The notes under the pieces are model-generated. The model had not been told where the DNA came from, ran no database searches, and was given only the letters and a program-made list of their open reading frames with translations. Source: a virus. Taken from it: a stretch of DNA of 26,940 bases. Each line of letters begins with the position of its first letter. Within the stretch, counting starts at the first letter, position 1. The stretch spans positions 1-26,940 of IMG/VR virus record IMGVR_UViG_3300001850_000162, one strand, 5' to 3'. This document shows positions 1-7,721 of this stretch, piece after piece. The translations under genes and the position numbers were made by a program.

Positions 1-53
1 CGGGCACGGGGCACGCCGGGCACTCTATTTCATCTAAGATGCACGCCACACAA

Positions 54-79
54 TAGGCACTTGATTTCCTAAGTGCCTA
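54..79. repeat. Perfect 9-bp inverted repeat (hairpin)
   Basis: TAGGCACTT (54-62) and AAGTGCCTA (71-79) are exact reverse complements around an 8-base loop. No T-tract follows on either strand, so it does not look like an intrinsic terminator. A packaging or protein-binding site is possible. Confidence 0.65.
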
Positions 80-199
80 ACCCTAGGCAGTCTTTAAGCC
101 CTCTAGGCTACCTAACCCATTGATCCCTATAGAGCCAACCAGTCTACGCCTACTTACCTCTAACCCCCTGAAACGATTGCGCTTTGCGGAAGGTCTGAC

Positions 200-237
200 C
201 TCGCCGGGGGGGCGCGGTTATGTAGCCCCGTGGCGAG
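200..237. repeat. GC-rich imperfect inverted repeat
   Basis: CTCGCC (200-205) pairs with GGCGAG (232-237), and the stem continues with a G-tract (208-211) against CCCC (226-229) after a G-T pair and a mismatch, leaving a loop of about 14 bases. An A-rich run follows on the + strand and no T-tract follows on either strand, so termination is unlikely. It lies about 110 bases upstream of the terminase start. Confidence 0.55.
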
Positions 238-349
238 AAGAATAAAAAAGGGCTTTGTGTCAACAGCGATGGGCTCTCACCCCCGGCAGATTAAACGGCT
301 CCAAGCGCCCCCTCGACCTAACCGCCCAAGTCCATAAGTTGAGTGGCGC

Positions 350-1816
350 ATGAGCACCCCCGGCAACCCTGGCACCCCTGGCACCCATCTTCCTGGCATC
401 AAGTCGTCCAAAGTCAAGACGCCCCAGGGGCTTGTGGAGAATCGGGAGGTTGAGACGCCTTGGTGGGTCTATGACGCTATTACGGACCTAACCCCTGAGC
501 GAATCTTTTGGGTAACGGGGGGCTTAGGGTCGGGCAAGACCACAGGTGGAGCCATGTGGTTCATAGACCGCTGGTTGCTCAATCGCAATTCTCGGTTTTC
601 GTGGGGCGTGGCACCGACGTACACGAAGGTAGAGCAGATTATTATCCCTGCGGTGGTCCAGGTTCTACATGACGTATATGGTTTGCGTGAGCGCATCCAT
701 TACTCGCTGACTCGGACGCCTTTCTGGAAGCTGACGTTGAAGGGCTATCAACACGAGATGCACTTCCTGTCTGGCGACAGACCTGAGCTGTTCGTGGGCT
801 CTAACATCGCGTGCTGGTGGATTACGGAGCCAGGGTTGCAGGACCGCGAGGTGTATGAGAAGTGCCAGACTCGTCTGCGCTGTCCGAGAGCTGTGGTTCG
901 GCAGGGCATAGGGGAGGGCACGCCGGAGGGTTTGAATTGGTACGCCGACTTAGCTGACATACCTGGGACCACATACTCTCGCGTGGACGACTACCGTAAC
1001 TTCCGACGGTTTATTGTGGAAACGACGATGAATCGGCACCTTACGCCATCGCCGGAGGTGTACGCGAAAACGAAGATTCGTGATGTGTATTCGTACGACC
1101 CGGCGAAGGCGCTGTCGTATGAGAAGGGGTTGTTTACGAAGTTCACGAAGGGGTCAGCGTATTGGGAGTTTGTTGAGAGTCGAAATGTGACTGACCGCTA
1201 CGAGCCGACGCCGGACCTTCCTGTGATGCTGACGTTTGACTTTAACGTGGCTCCGCTGGCGTGGGTGGCGATGCAGGAGTTTCGGCACAACGCGGGACCG
1301 TTCTCTCCAAGGGTTCATCGTATAGTGGCGCTTGCGGAGTCATCGGGCGAGAGCAGGGGATTGATGGATGCCGTGGCAGAGTTCGCGGCGAGTTTTCCAG
1401 CGACGGAGTACGCGAGCACGCCGATTGATGTGTTTGGCGACTCGTCTGGGTTTTCGAGGAACATTCACTCTGCCGGGAGTGATTACACTTCGATTGAGCA
1501 GTATTTACGTTCCCTTGGGTACTACAATGTTCGCATCAGGGCGTCGCGGGCGAACCCTCAAATCAAACACCGCTTGGAGCGCACGGCGGCTTTGATGGCT
1601 TACGAAAGGTTTTTGGTAAGTGTAAGCTGTAAAAGGCTAATTGGGTCTTTTGTAAAGACGGCGCTGAAGGACGGCACGTTTGAGATAGACAAGCCCCGCA
1701 ACGAGGATTGGACCCACTATGCTGACGCCTGCACATACTGTCTATTCCAGATTTCCAAGGACATACAGATTGATGGGCTCTATAATTACACGAAGCCTTT
1801 GGGGACTAGCCTCTAG
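350..1816 (+). CDS. terL: Terminase large subunit
   Basis: This is the DNA-packaging motor: the ATPase drives DNA into the prohead through the portal and the nuclease cuts the concatemer. The Walker A motif GGLGSGKTT is at residues 57-65. A Walker B-like segment IACWWITEPG is at 153-162, with E160 the probable catalytic glutamate. The C-terminal half looks like an RNase H-fold nuclease, with probable metal-binding acids D297 (in TFDFNV), D364 (in VFGDSSG) and D459 (in HYADACTY). Length 488 fits the family. The N-terminus is a Pro/Gly/Thr-rich repeat (PGNPGTPGT) encoded by 9-base units. The ATG at 350 has only a weak ribosome-binding site. The gene is followed by a tandem repeat and then the portal gene, the normal order. 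Family assignment is firm; the catalytic residues are read from motif spacing. Confidence 0.95.
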   Translation: MSTPGNPGTPGTHLPGIKSSKVKTPQGLVENREVETPWWVYDAITDLTPERIFWVTGGLGSGKTTGGAMWFIDRWLLNRNSRFSWGVAPTYTKVEQIIIPAVVQVLHDVYGLRERIHYSLTRTPFWKLTLKGYQHEMHFLSGDRPELFVGSNIACWWITEPGLQDREVYEKCQTRLRCPRAVVRQGIGEGTPEGLNWYADLADIPGTTYSRVDDYRNFRRFIVETTMNRHLTPSPEVYAKTKIRDVYSYDPAKALSYEKGLFTKFTKGSAYWEFVESRNVTDRYEPTPDLPVMLTFDFNVAPLAWVAMQEFRHNAGPFSPRVHRIVALAESSGESRGLMDAVAEFAASFPATEYASTPIDVFGDSSGFSRNIHSAGSDYTSIEQYLRSLGYYNVRIRASRANPQIKHRLERTAALMAYERFLVSVSCKRLIGSFVKTALKDGTFEIDKPRNEDWTHYADACTYCLFQISKDIQIDGLYNYTKPLGTSL

Positions 1817-1817
1817 C

Positions 1818-1871
1818 GACCTCAAAGACCTTAACGACCTCAAAAACCTTAACGACCTCAAAGACGTTGCA
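1818..1871 (+). repeat. 18-bp tandem repeat between terL and portal
   Basis: Three adjacent 18-base units lie at 1818-1835, 1836-1853 and 1854-1871. Each is built from two 9-base halves of the type GACCTCAAA and GACCTTAAC. Units 1 and 2 differ at one base; unit 3 diverges at its 3' end. The array begins just after the terminase stop. In another frame it encodes a DLKDLN-like hexapeptide repeat. Confidence 0.85.
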
Positions 1872-1903
1872 GGCACTCAGGGTCAATACAGGAAATTACA
1901 GCC

Positions 1904-3433
1904 ATGATAAAATTCTACTCTCATCCAGATTACGAAGCTCAGGTTGAGCATTGGGAGACGTATCGGGACTTGTACGAGGGGCAGCACCGGAAGCTCATCT
2001 CGCCCAAGTATCTGTGGCAGCACGAGCTTGAGTTCTCTCAGCAGTCTACGAGCACCGACCCTAATACTGGCACTTCTGAGACTGTCGGTGGGAAGATTCG
2101 CCGTATTCGCGCCTTACGCTCTAGGTACTTCAATCTGTTTGAGCCCGTGATTTCTACCTGGGTGTCGATGGCGCTGTCGAAGCCGATGCGGATAGACCCG
2201 GAGTTAGCTGACATGCTCGGCGAGGACATAAACGACATTGACGGCAAGGGGTCTAGTTTATCCAATTTCATTATGGGACCGCTGGCTGTGTCGTACTTCC
2301 GGGATGGGAAGGCTGCCGTGTTGGTGGATGCGCCGGAGAACACGGCGAGGACTCAAGCGGAGCAGGCGGCGAGTGGGTTTCGTCCGTACATGGAGATTAT
2401 TGATGTACTTGACTTGAAGGACTGGCAAGTGACGAACGGAAAGTTTGATGCCGTTCGGTACGAGTACGAGGTTATCGCGCCACGGTCGAGCATGATGGAG
2501 GAGCCGGAGGAGCGCGAGTATTGCAAAATTTTTCAAAAAGACCCTGTGACCGGAGAGGTCTTTGTTTCGGTTTACCTGGAGGACGAAGAGGGCGAGGAGT
2601 GGACGGAGGTAAACTCGCCGACGGTCCTTCAGGGTTTTGAGCAGATTCCGATTGCTGTGGCGCACAACAACGTATCATGGGTGCGCGATGTAGCGGAGTT
2701 GCAGTTGGTTCTATTTAATCTGATGTCTGCCCACTACAATCTGCTCAACACGCAGGCGTTTCAGCGCGTGTTTATCTCTGGCGACTTGCAGGACCGCCAC
2801 CTCATTAGCATTTCGGAGTACGCGGTATCTGTTCTACCGCAGGAAGCTAAGCCGTTTGTTGTGGAGCCGTCGGATACGCAGTCACTTATTGCGGCGATTA
2901 ACTCCACGATGGACCAGCTATACCGCGTAGCGTTTAACAGGACGCGGGGCGTGGCGATGGACTCCAAGGAAGCCCCAGGGGCATCCACGCTGCGGGAGAT
3001 GAGCACGGAGCTGATAGCTTTGCTCATTCACGCTGTTGGTGAGCTAGAGGGTGTGGTGAATGAGGCGCTGATGCACTACGCGGCGTTTAAGCTCGGACCT
3101 GAGAGAGCCAAGGAGTTTAAGGGGCGCGTGACGCTCTCCAGGGACATTACGGCAGACGACATAGCTCTCCAGATTCAGATGTTCCTCGCTTACAGGGACG
3201 AGATTCGCAACGTGCAAAGCTGGCGCAAGGCGCACTTGAAGAAAGTCGCCGTGACGATGGGCTACAACGAGGATGAGCGCGTGGCGATTCTGGACGACAT
3301 TGAGAACCTAGAGCCCCTGCCGCAGTTTAACCAGACGGCGTTGCCTCGTGGTCTGAACGCTCAGGGGATAAATGACACTAATACGAACGTGCCGCTGCCG
3401 GAGCCCAGGATTAGGGATCAGAACGGACAATGA
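1904..3433 (+). CDS. Portal protein (DUF4055-like)
   Basis: The portal forms the dodecameric ring at one capsid vertex that docks the terminase and later the connector and tail. The 509-residue protein has the features of DUF4055-type portals: an N-terminal helical region opening YSHPDYEAQVEHWETYRDLYEG, a long alpha/beta wing, a conserved-looking centre (roughly 245-330) with HNNVSW and an SAHYNLLN segment where the stem and clip are expected, and a helical C-terminus (roughly 340-470). It follows the terminase, separated by the tandem repeat, and its stop overlaps the next start (ATGA, 3430-3433), implying translational coupling to the MuF-like gene. The ATG at 1904 is preceded by a weak AGGA-like site. 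Recognition rests on family resemblance and position. Confidence 0.9.
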   Translation: MIKFYSHPDYEAQVEHWETYRDLYEGQHRKLISPKYLWQHELEFSQQSTSTDPNTGTSETVGGKIRRIRALRSRYFNLFEPVISTWVSMALSKPMRIDPELADMLGEDINDIDGKGSSLSNFIMGPLAVSYFRDGKAAVLVDAPENTARTQAEQAASGFRPYMEIIDVLDLKDWQVTNGKFDAVRYEYEVIAPRSSMMEEPEEREYCKIFQKDPVTGEVFVSVYLEDEEGEEWTEVNSPTVLQGFEQIPIAVAHNNVSWVRDVAELQLVLFNLMSAHYNLLNTQAFQRVFISGDLQDRHLISISEYAVSVLPQEAKPFVVEPSDTQSLIAAINSTMDQLYRVAFNRTRGVAMDSKEAPGASTLREMSTELIALLIHAVGELEGVVNEALMHYAAFKLGPERAKEFKGRVTLSRDITADDIALQIQMFLAYRDEIRNVQSWRKAHLKKVAVTMGYNEDERVAILDDIENLEPLPQFNQTALPRGLNAQGINDTNTNVPLPEPRIRDQNGQ

Positions 3434-4203
3434 CCGTCGAGGAAATACTTAGAGAGGTGGCGTTGAACATCCGGCGCGAGGACCGGAGCGTTGACGCCTA
3501 CATCGACGAGTTGCTTCTGTACTTAAACGATATGGCGCTCCGAGTTATTCAGGAGCTTCCAGCGGGCAGCAAGGTTCGGGAGAGAGCCATGCTGCGCTTT
3601 CTCGGTGGCATTGAGAGCCTATTGTACGACGGCGGGGGGCTCGATGAGAAAATTCAGGCTGTCCAGGATATGTTCGACCTCCAGCGCGAGGTGTCAGAGA
3701 AGTTGTTTGAGGACGCCGCCGACGCTCGACCGAGGCGGCGGTTGGAGCCTGAGACGGAGAGAAACCTAGGGGTGTTTGTCGGCACGCGGGCAGCCATTGT
3801 GGCGGCTGCGGTCGGCATGTACGCAGCATATCTCAGGGAGGGCGTCGTGGAGGCTGTCTTTGCCGAGCGCCCTATTCGGACAGCGGAGCTTATTAAGGCT
3901 GCCGGAGAGCAGGCGAAGAAGTACCTGAAGTTTGAGCTTACGGCGTCGATTACGGCGCACAACCAGATGGTGTTGATTGAGCAGGCGTTGGCGCTAGGGA
4001 TTCCGTATGTGCTGTACGCTGGACCGCTGGATGAGAGGAACAGACCCTTTTGCGCCGAGAGGGCGAAGAAGGTCTACCCGATTCAGGAGATTTTTAAGTG
4101 GCGTAACGATAACCGTGAGCCCGCCTGGATTTACCGTGGAGGGTGGGGATGTCGGCATCTTCTAGTGCCTCTTAGGAGTCCTGGGGAAGCCACTGGAGCA
4201 TAA
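3430..4203 (+). CDS. MuF-like minor head protein
   Basis: Minor capsid protein of the Mu gpF / SPP1 gp7 type. These proteins bind the portal, are packaged in the head in few copies and can travel with the DNA. The C-terminal MuF signature is clear: GPLDERNRPFC at residues 198-208, then GGWGCRH at 237-243, with the expected Cys and His residues. The N-terminal two thirds is helical, with an Ala-rich stretch around 115-135. Length 257 is compact for the family, and no toxin or enzymatic C-terminal extension is present. The start overlaps the portal stop by four bases. About 70 bases with no clear gene follow, containing a 7-bp inverted repeat (4202-4208 with 4265-4271). Confident on family from the two motifs and position. 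Confidence 0.9.
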   Translation: MTVEEILREVALNIRREDRSVDAYIDELLLYLNDMALRVIQELPAGSKVRERAMLRFLGGIESLLYDGGGLDEKIQAVQDMFDLQREVSEKLFEDAADARPRRRLEPETERNLGVFVGTRAAIVAAAVGMYAAYLREGVVEAVFAERPIRTAELIKAAGEQAKKYLKFELTASITAHNQMVLIEQALALGIPYVLYAGPLDERNRPFCAERAKKVYPIQEIFKWRNDNREPAWIYRGGWGCRHLLVPLRSPGEATGA

Positions 4204-4273
4204 GAAACGTGGACCCTAAAGGAGTCCTACGGCGACAAGGGAACACAGGGGCAAAAGAGGGCGGGTTTCTTCT

Positions 4274-4696
4274 ATGAATTTTAGCTACTCAGGGTTGGAG
4301 GTCGTGGAAGGGCTGGTGAAGGCGCGGCTTTCCAGGATTGAGAGCAACTTTCGCACTGCCGTTGAAGGCGCTAAGGACGGTATTCGTATCCGCACTCAAG
4401 GTGGGTTTGATATTGAGTCCAACCTATTCAAAGACTACAGCAAAAGTTGGGCAAAAAAGAGGCTTCGGGCGGGCAAGGGGATTGATCGCGTTGACCTGAC
4501 TTTCAGCGGGGATATGTTTAACTCACTAAGCGTTCGCTTTGAAGAACAGACGTATAAGCTCTCTGCTACCATTTACTTCAAGTCGCCAGAACAGGCGCAA
4601 AAGGCTAAGTGGAATCAGGTGGACCATAAGCGTCCGTTCTTTGGTTTAAGCGTAGAGCAGAAACGAAGCATTATAAAGCAAGTACGGAGCGCATGA
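4274..4696 (+). CDS. Mu gpG-like virion morphogenesis protein (putative)
   Basis: A basic 140-residue protein. The C-terminus contains HKRPFFGLSVEQKRSIIKQV, which resembles the closing motif of the phage virion morphogenesis (Mu gpG / tail completion S) family, in which an R-x-F-x-G-L-S segment is followed by a helix. The centre has a KDYSKSWAKKRL segment and a DLTFSGDMFNSL segment, also seen in gpG and gp10-type connector proteins. It sits between the MuF-like and scaffold genes, the same slot as gene G in Mu. Its stop overlaps the scaffold start (ATGATGA at 4693). An HK97 gp10-type head-tail joining role is the main alternative. The ribosome-binding site is weak (a purine run 12 or more bases upstream). 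Confidence 0.6.
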   Translation: MNFSYSGLEVVEGLVKARLSRIESNFRTAVEGAKDGIRIRTQGGFDIESNLFKDYSKSWAKKRLRAGKGIDRVDLTFSGDMFNSLSVRFEEQTYKLSATIYFKSPEQAQKAKWNQVDHKRPFFGLSVEQKRSIIKQVRSA

Positions 4697-5487
4697 TGAG
4701 CACTGGCGGCAATAACAATGGTAACGGGCACGATGATAATTCCTCGACCGGAGCAGGGTCCGGCGACTCGCAGCCGCAGCCGTCGATGGAGGAAGTTGGC
4801 AAGCTGCGGGAAAGAAACCAGCGGCTTCAGGGGCAGCTCGCCGAGCTGGAGAAGAAGTATCAAACTTTTTCCACTATGTATAAGGACATTGACCCGGACG
4901 AGGTGAAGTCCTTGCGCCAAAAGCTAGAGGAGACTGAGCGCACGGCGGCTGAGAAAGACCCGGCAAAGCTAGAGGAGCTGTTTGAAAAGAAGTTCAACAA
5001 GTACCGCAGCGAGGTTGAGACGGAAAAGGCACGGCTCTCCGAGGAGCTGACCAAGCTACAGCGGGTAAACAAGACTCTGGCGGTGACTGATAAGGTAATG
5101 GGCGAGATTGGCTCGCTTTTCAACCAAGACGCCGTTCGCTGGATTAAAAGAGAGGTAGAGGAAAGCTGTGACTTGGATGATGATGGTAGCATCGTCGTAA
5201 AGGACGAAAGCGGGGATATTTTATACAAGGGCGCTCGCCCCATGACTCTCAAGGAGTATGGAGAGCACCTTGTGGAGAAGTATCCGTCACTTGCCAAGGC
5301 ATCTGGTGTTGGCGGCGTTAAGGACTTTTCCCCTGGGCAGCAACGCTCTGGGCAAAGAGCCGTAAACAAGGTTCCACAGACTTTTGCGGAGCTTCAGTCA
5401 ATGCCAAACCCGAAGGAAGTGTTGGAACGGCTCAAAAAAGAAGATCCTGCGGCGGTGCAAAAGATTTTGCGTACTATTTCCGCATAG
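4693..5487 (+). CDS. Capsid scaffolding protein (putative)
   Basis: A 264-residue, highly charged protein just upstream of the capsid gene, as expected for a scaffold that guides capsid assembly and then leaves. The first 30 residues are low-complexity (Gly, Asn, Ser, Asp). Residues about 32-130 are rich in Glu, Lys and Leu with coiled-coil spacing. A segment about 165-195 contains the acidic DLDDDGSIVV, and the C-terminus (about 225-264) has a short basic and helical tail, NPKEVLERLKKEDPAAVQKI, typical of capsid-binding ends of scaffolds. No protease motif is seen. There are two adjacent possible starts (ATG 4693 and 4696); 4693 overlaps the upstream stop. The call rests on composition and position. 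Confidence 0.8.
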   Translation: MMSTGGNNNGNGHDDNSSTGAGSGDSQPQPSMEEVGKLRERNQRLQGQLAELEKKYQTFSTMYKDIDPDEVKSLRQKLEETERTAAEKDPAKLEELFEKKFNKYRSEVETEKARLSEELTKLQRVNKTLAVTDKVMGEIGSLFNQDAVRWIKREVEESCDLDDDGSIVVKDESGDILYKGARPMTLKEYGEHLVEKYPSLAKASGVGGVKDFSPGQQRSGQRAVNKVPQTFAELQSMPNPKEVLERLKKEDPAAVQKILRTISA

Positions 5488-5504
5488 CATAAGGGTGATG
5501 ATTT

Positions 5505-5747
5505 ATGGCGATGACAGAGTTCAAGGACGTTGATGGCGTGAAGGTCGTCAACGGCGTTGCCACCAAGATCGACACATCGAATGTGACCACGCCAACTGAA
5601 GCTGAGCTTGTGGCTGCCTTTGGCACCGCAGCGAGCCAGGCTGGCAAGGTTTTCATTCAGGACGATAACGGTGCAAATACGGCTGTAAAGCTCGTGGTGA
5701 GTAACGGAACAAGTTACTTCTTCGCAGCTCTTACGAAGGCTACTTAG
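5505..5747 (+). CDS. Small capsid-associated protein (unknown)
   Basis: An 80-residue protein between scaffold and capsid genes. Residues about 32-80 (EAELVAAFGTAASQAG, then IQDDNGANTAVKLVVSNG, then FFAALTKA) match a small module that I recognise from many phage genomes, where it appears near capsid genes or in fibres. It looks like a compact beta domain binding or decorating a larger structure. A head decoration or stabilisation role is inferred from its place only. The ATG at 5505 has a good upstream site (AAGGGTGATG); a second ATG follows two codons later. Confidence 0.7.
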   Translation: MAMTEFKDVDGVKVVNGVATKIDTSNVTTPTEAELVAAFGTAASQAGKVFIQDDNGANTAVKLVVSNGTSYFFAALTKAT

Positions 5748-5774
5748 TTTTTAAGTTTTTATAAGGATTAAATT
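5748..5774 (+). promoter_or_regulatory. AT-rich leader and ribosome-binding site of the capsid gene
   Basis: The gap consists of T-rich runs followed by ATAAGGATTAAATT and the ATG at 5775. AAGGA is a strong Shine-Dalgarno match with about 8 bases of spacing. The AU-rich, unstructured leader stands out from the GC-rich surroundings and would favour strong capsid translation. Confidence 0.6.
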
Positions 5775-6644
5775 ATGGGTGCTGTAAGCAACATCACTGA
5801 GTTTGGAAACTCAGTAAATGTAACAGACGTACTAGCAGCGGGCATTTCGCCTGCGCTGGTAAAAGCAAACTGCATGATGAATCTCATGCACGTTGAGGGA
5901 CTTCCGGCTGGCACGATGACTGCCAAGCTCGTAAAGAAGGGCTCTCTCTCGGCAGCTTCGCTCGCTGAGTCAACTGCCCTCGCTCCGAATGGAGATGGCG
6001 AGCTGACGGATACTTCGGTTAGCGCCACAATCGCTAAGTGCGCTGTTGTTTCTGGCGTATCGGTTGAGCAGGGACAATTCGGCAGCATCTCCGCTGACCG
6101 TATTGCCGCTGAGCACGGTGCTGCGATTGCTCGCTTCATCGACAACGATGCCCTCTCGCTCTTGTCGGGTCTTTCGACTGCCGTTACTTCGGCTTCGATT
6201 CTGACCATCGACGATGTGATGCTTGGGCAGTTTAACATCTTCAACAGCGAGTGCCCGAACAAGGAAGTGCCCCTAAAGGCGGTCCTTTCGCATCGTGGAC
6301 ACTACAATATCAAGAAGGAGATTGTTCAGTCTGGCGCTTCAGTTTGGACGAACCAATCCTTCCTTGAGATCCTTGCTGGCACTCCGCAGAACAACTGTCA
6401 CGTTGGCTCGCTCGGACCAATCGACTTCTATGCCACTTCGGGACACGCCACTGTGGGCGGTGACACCGTTCAGGGCATCTTCCACCCAATGTGGTGCTTC
6501 GCGGGCTTCTTTGCTCCAGCTCCTATGACATGGGTGAAGGCTAAGGGATCTGAAGGGTTCTACACTGAGTATGCTTCGTACATGTTCTACGACGTACTTG
6601 AGTGGAATGACCTCTGCGGCGTTAAGCTCTTGAGCGACACCTAA
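5775..6644 (+). CDS. Major capsid protein
   Basis: The 289-residue protein fits an HK97-fold major capsid protein. It follows the scaffold, has a strong ribosome-binding site, and is followed by a strong terminator. The sequence shows an N-terminal arm (about 1-40), then alternating strands, a DGELTDTSVSATIAKCAVVSG beta stretch, a long helix near 115-150 (AAEHGAAIARFIDND, the spine helix position), and a C-terminal axial-domain-like region ending EYASYMFYDVLEWNDLCGV. Six Cys residues are present. The first residues may be trimmed, but no dedicated protease gene is visible and the protein is already of mature length. A Mu gpT-type capsid is an alternative family label. Confidence 0.85.
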   Translation: MGAVSNITEFGNSVNVTDVLAAGISPALVKANCMMNLMHVEGLPAGTMTAKLVKKGSLSAASLAESTALAPNGDGELTDTSVSATIAKCAVVSGVSVEQGQFGSISADRIAAEHGAAIARFIDNDALSLLSGLSTAVTSASILTIDDVMLGQFNIFNSECPNKEVPLKAVLSHRGHYNIKKEIVQSGASVWTNQSFLEILAGTPQNNCHVGSLGPIDFYATSGHATVGGDTVQGIFHPMWCFAGFFAPAPMTWVKAKGSEGFYTEYASYMFYDVLEWNDLCGVKLLSDT

Positions 6645-6659
6645 GATGAAGTAAGTTTT

Positions 6660-6703
6660 GGGGCGGGGAGGGAGCAAGTCTCTTTCCCCGCCCTTAACTT
6701 TTT
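6660..6703 (+). terminator. Rho-independent terminator after the capsid gene
   Basis: GGGCGGGGA (6661-6669) pairs exactly with TCCCCGCCC (6685-6693), extended inward by G-T pairs, and is followed by TTAACTTTTT (6694-6703). It would end or attenuate transcription after the highly expressed head genes. Confidence 0.88.
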
Positions 6704-6718
6704 CATCATGGTTAGCGC

Positions 6719-7306
6719 ATGAGCGAGACGAAACTACCTAGAGCCCCACAGAAAGACGAGGTTTATCACACGATAGTTCAGCCTCGCCCGGAAACCATCC
6801 AGTACCTTACTGGTTGGAAGCGCCCGAAGCACGCCTATGTGCTGTTTGAGACAAAGGAGTGGCACATCAGCCACGACGGGCAGCGCAAGCCAGCCACGGG
6901 TCTAATGACCCTCAACGCCGAAAGCCGACCGGAGATAGCTCATCAGGTGGAGATTTATCTCCGCAAGGGCTACAGGCTTATTGATTACGGCAACTTCCCG
7001 AAGTTTAACGACCCAAATCCAGCCCGCGCCGCAAAGGCGACCCACTACAGCCAGGGCGCAGGCATTAACCCCTGGGACTCGCTTGAGCAGTTTATCAAGC
7101 AGAAGATGGCGAGCGAGATAGGGTGGGACGAGAAGGAAAAGCAGTACGAGAGTGAGCTGAACGTGCTTCGTCGCAAGCTCGCCGAAGAGCAGTCAAAGAG
7201 AGCAGTTAGAGAGTCCATTGTTCCACCGAGGCAGGGAGCCCAAGAGGCTGCCGCGCCTCAGAAGCAGGCAGTAAAAGATTCTGTTGTACCACCTAAGCAG
7301 GCGTAG
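6719..7306 (+). CDS. Unknown protein with coiled coil and Pro/Gln repeats
   Basis: I do not recognise this 195-residue protein. The N-terminal two thirds (about 1-120) looks globular, with many aromatic residues (GWKRPKHAYVLFETKEWHI, GYRLIDYGNF). Residues about 120-165 form a charged helix. The C-terminus (165-195) is a degenerate repeat of the type AVRESIVPPRQ / AVKDSVVPPKQ. The gene lies just after the capsid terminator, where head completion or decoration proteins are often encoded; Mu has a small unnamed gene here. The ATG at 6719 shows no clear ribosome-binding site. A four-codon frame beginning ATG 6708 ends across the start. Confidence 0.75.
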   Translation: MSETKLPRAPQKDEVYHTIVQPRPETIQYLTGWKRPKHAYVLFETKEWHISHDGQRKPATGLMTLNAESRPEIAHQVEIYLRKGYRLIDYGNFPKFNDPNPARAAKATHYSQGAGINPWDSLEQFIKQKMASEIGWDEKEKQYESELNVLRRKLAEEQSKRAVRESIVPPRQGAQEAAAPQKQAVKDSVVPPKQA

Positions 7307-7327
7307 CCACAGAGAGGGGACGGGTTT

Positions 7328-7708
7328 ATGACCGCATTTATTAAGAAAGAGAATCTGGGGTCTGGGGCACCACCCCGACGTATCATAAAGCCGCAGCACC
7401 CGCAGGCTATTTTGAATATGGTCGAGAGAACCAAGATATTTCAACAGACGCAGCAAAACCTAGCGCAAGCCAAGGCTGAGAGGGTTGAAGGGCTAAAGGG
7501 TGAGTACGAGTCGAACGCAGAGGTGCAGCGTTGGCGCACTCAGATGACCCAGGAGGAGCGCACCCGTGACGCTATTGACCGCATGATTCCGACGACGCGA
7601 GCCGTTGAGGAGATGCGTAGTGGCGGCAAGGAGGTTTCCTACGAGAAGGCTCGTAGCAAGGCAGAGGAGCTTGCCTATAAGGCAGAGCGCCAGAAGAAGG
7701 GCGAGTAG
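7328..7708 (+). CDS. Unknown charged helical protein
   Basis: A 126-residue protein that I do not recognise. It is basic and rich in Glu, Arg, Lys and Gln and looks almost wholly helical after a short N-terminal segment with SGAPPRR. The heptad-like stretch at about 30-75 suggests a coiled coil. It has no signal peptide or membrane segment. GAGGGG lies upstream of the ATG. Placed between capsid and connector genes, it may be a virion or assembly protein. Confidence 0.7.
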   Translation: MTAFIKKENLGSGAPPRRIIKPQHPQAILNMVERTKIFQQTQQNLAQAKAERVEGLKGEYESNAEVQRWRTQMTQEERTRDAIDRMIPTTRAVEEMRSGGKEVSYEKARSKAEELAYKAERQKKGE

Positions 7709-7721
7709 CCAGAAGTATACA

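Larger units (their letters stand above)
1..349. other. Region without a convincing gene upstream of terL
   Basis: No open frame here looks like a normal gene on either strand. The first 24 bases contain three copies of GGGCAC (2-7, 9-14, 18-23); frame 1 is open to a stop at 70-72, so the tail of an upstream gene at the very edge cannot be excluded. Bases 54-180 are dense in CCTAAC/CCTAGG-like words and have stops in all frames. Two hairpins (54-79 and 200-237) are listed separately. A short frame running to the stop at 351-353 could start at TTG 255 (32 residues) and would overlap the terminase start, but there is little support for it. No small terminase gene is visible. Noncoding DNA with inverted repeats beside the large terminase is a plausible place for a packaging (cos or pac) site; that is inference. 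Confidence 0.5.

Noticed and set aside
60-180. Possible tRNA in the hairpin-containing left region
   Set aside because: No cloverleaf with acceptor, anticodon and T-arm could be drawn; only the single hairpin is sound.
255-353. Possible 32-residue frame from TTG 255 ending across the terminase start
   Set aside because: Rare start codon, weak upstream site and no recognised similarity; kept only as a note under the left region.
4209-4277. A 22-codon frame from GTG 4209 ending across the start of the gene at 4274 (ATGA)
   Set aside because: Any ATG followed by A creates an overlapping TGA; the frame is short, has no clear ribosome-binding site and encodes nothing recognisable.
4860-5369. A 169-codon minus-strand frame opposite the scaffold gene
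   Set aside because: Ser/Phe-rich composition is the complement of a Glu/Lys-rich coiled coil; a shadow frame.
6708-6722. Four-codon frame (M-V-S-A) ending across the start at 6719
   Set aside because: Too short to call; the ATGA overlap arises by chance in many genes, and no leader-peptide function is indicated.
7605-7721. Upstream extension of the cysteine-rich gene
   Set aside because: It overlaps the preceding gene and encodes an Arg-rich stretch with no support; the ATG at 7722 fits the gene spacing.
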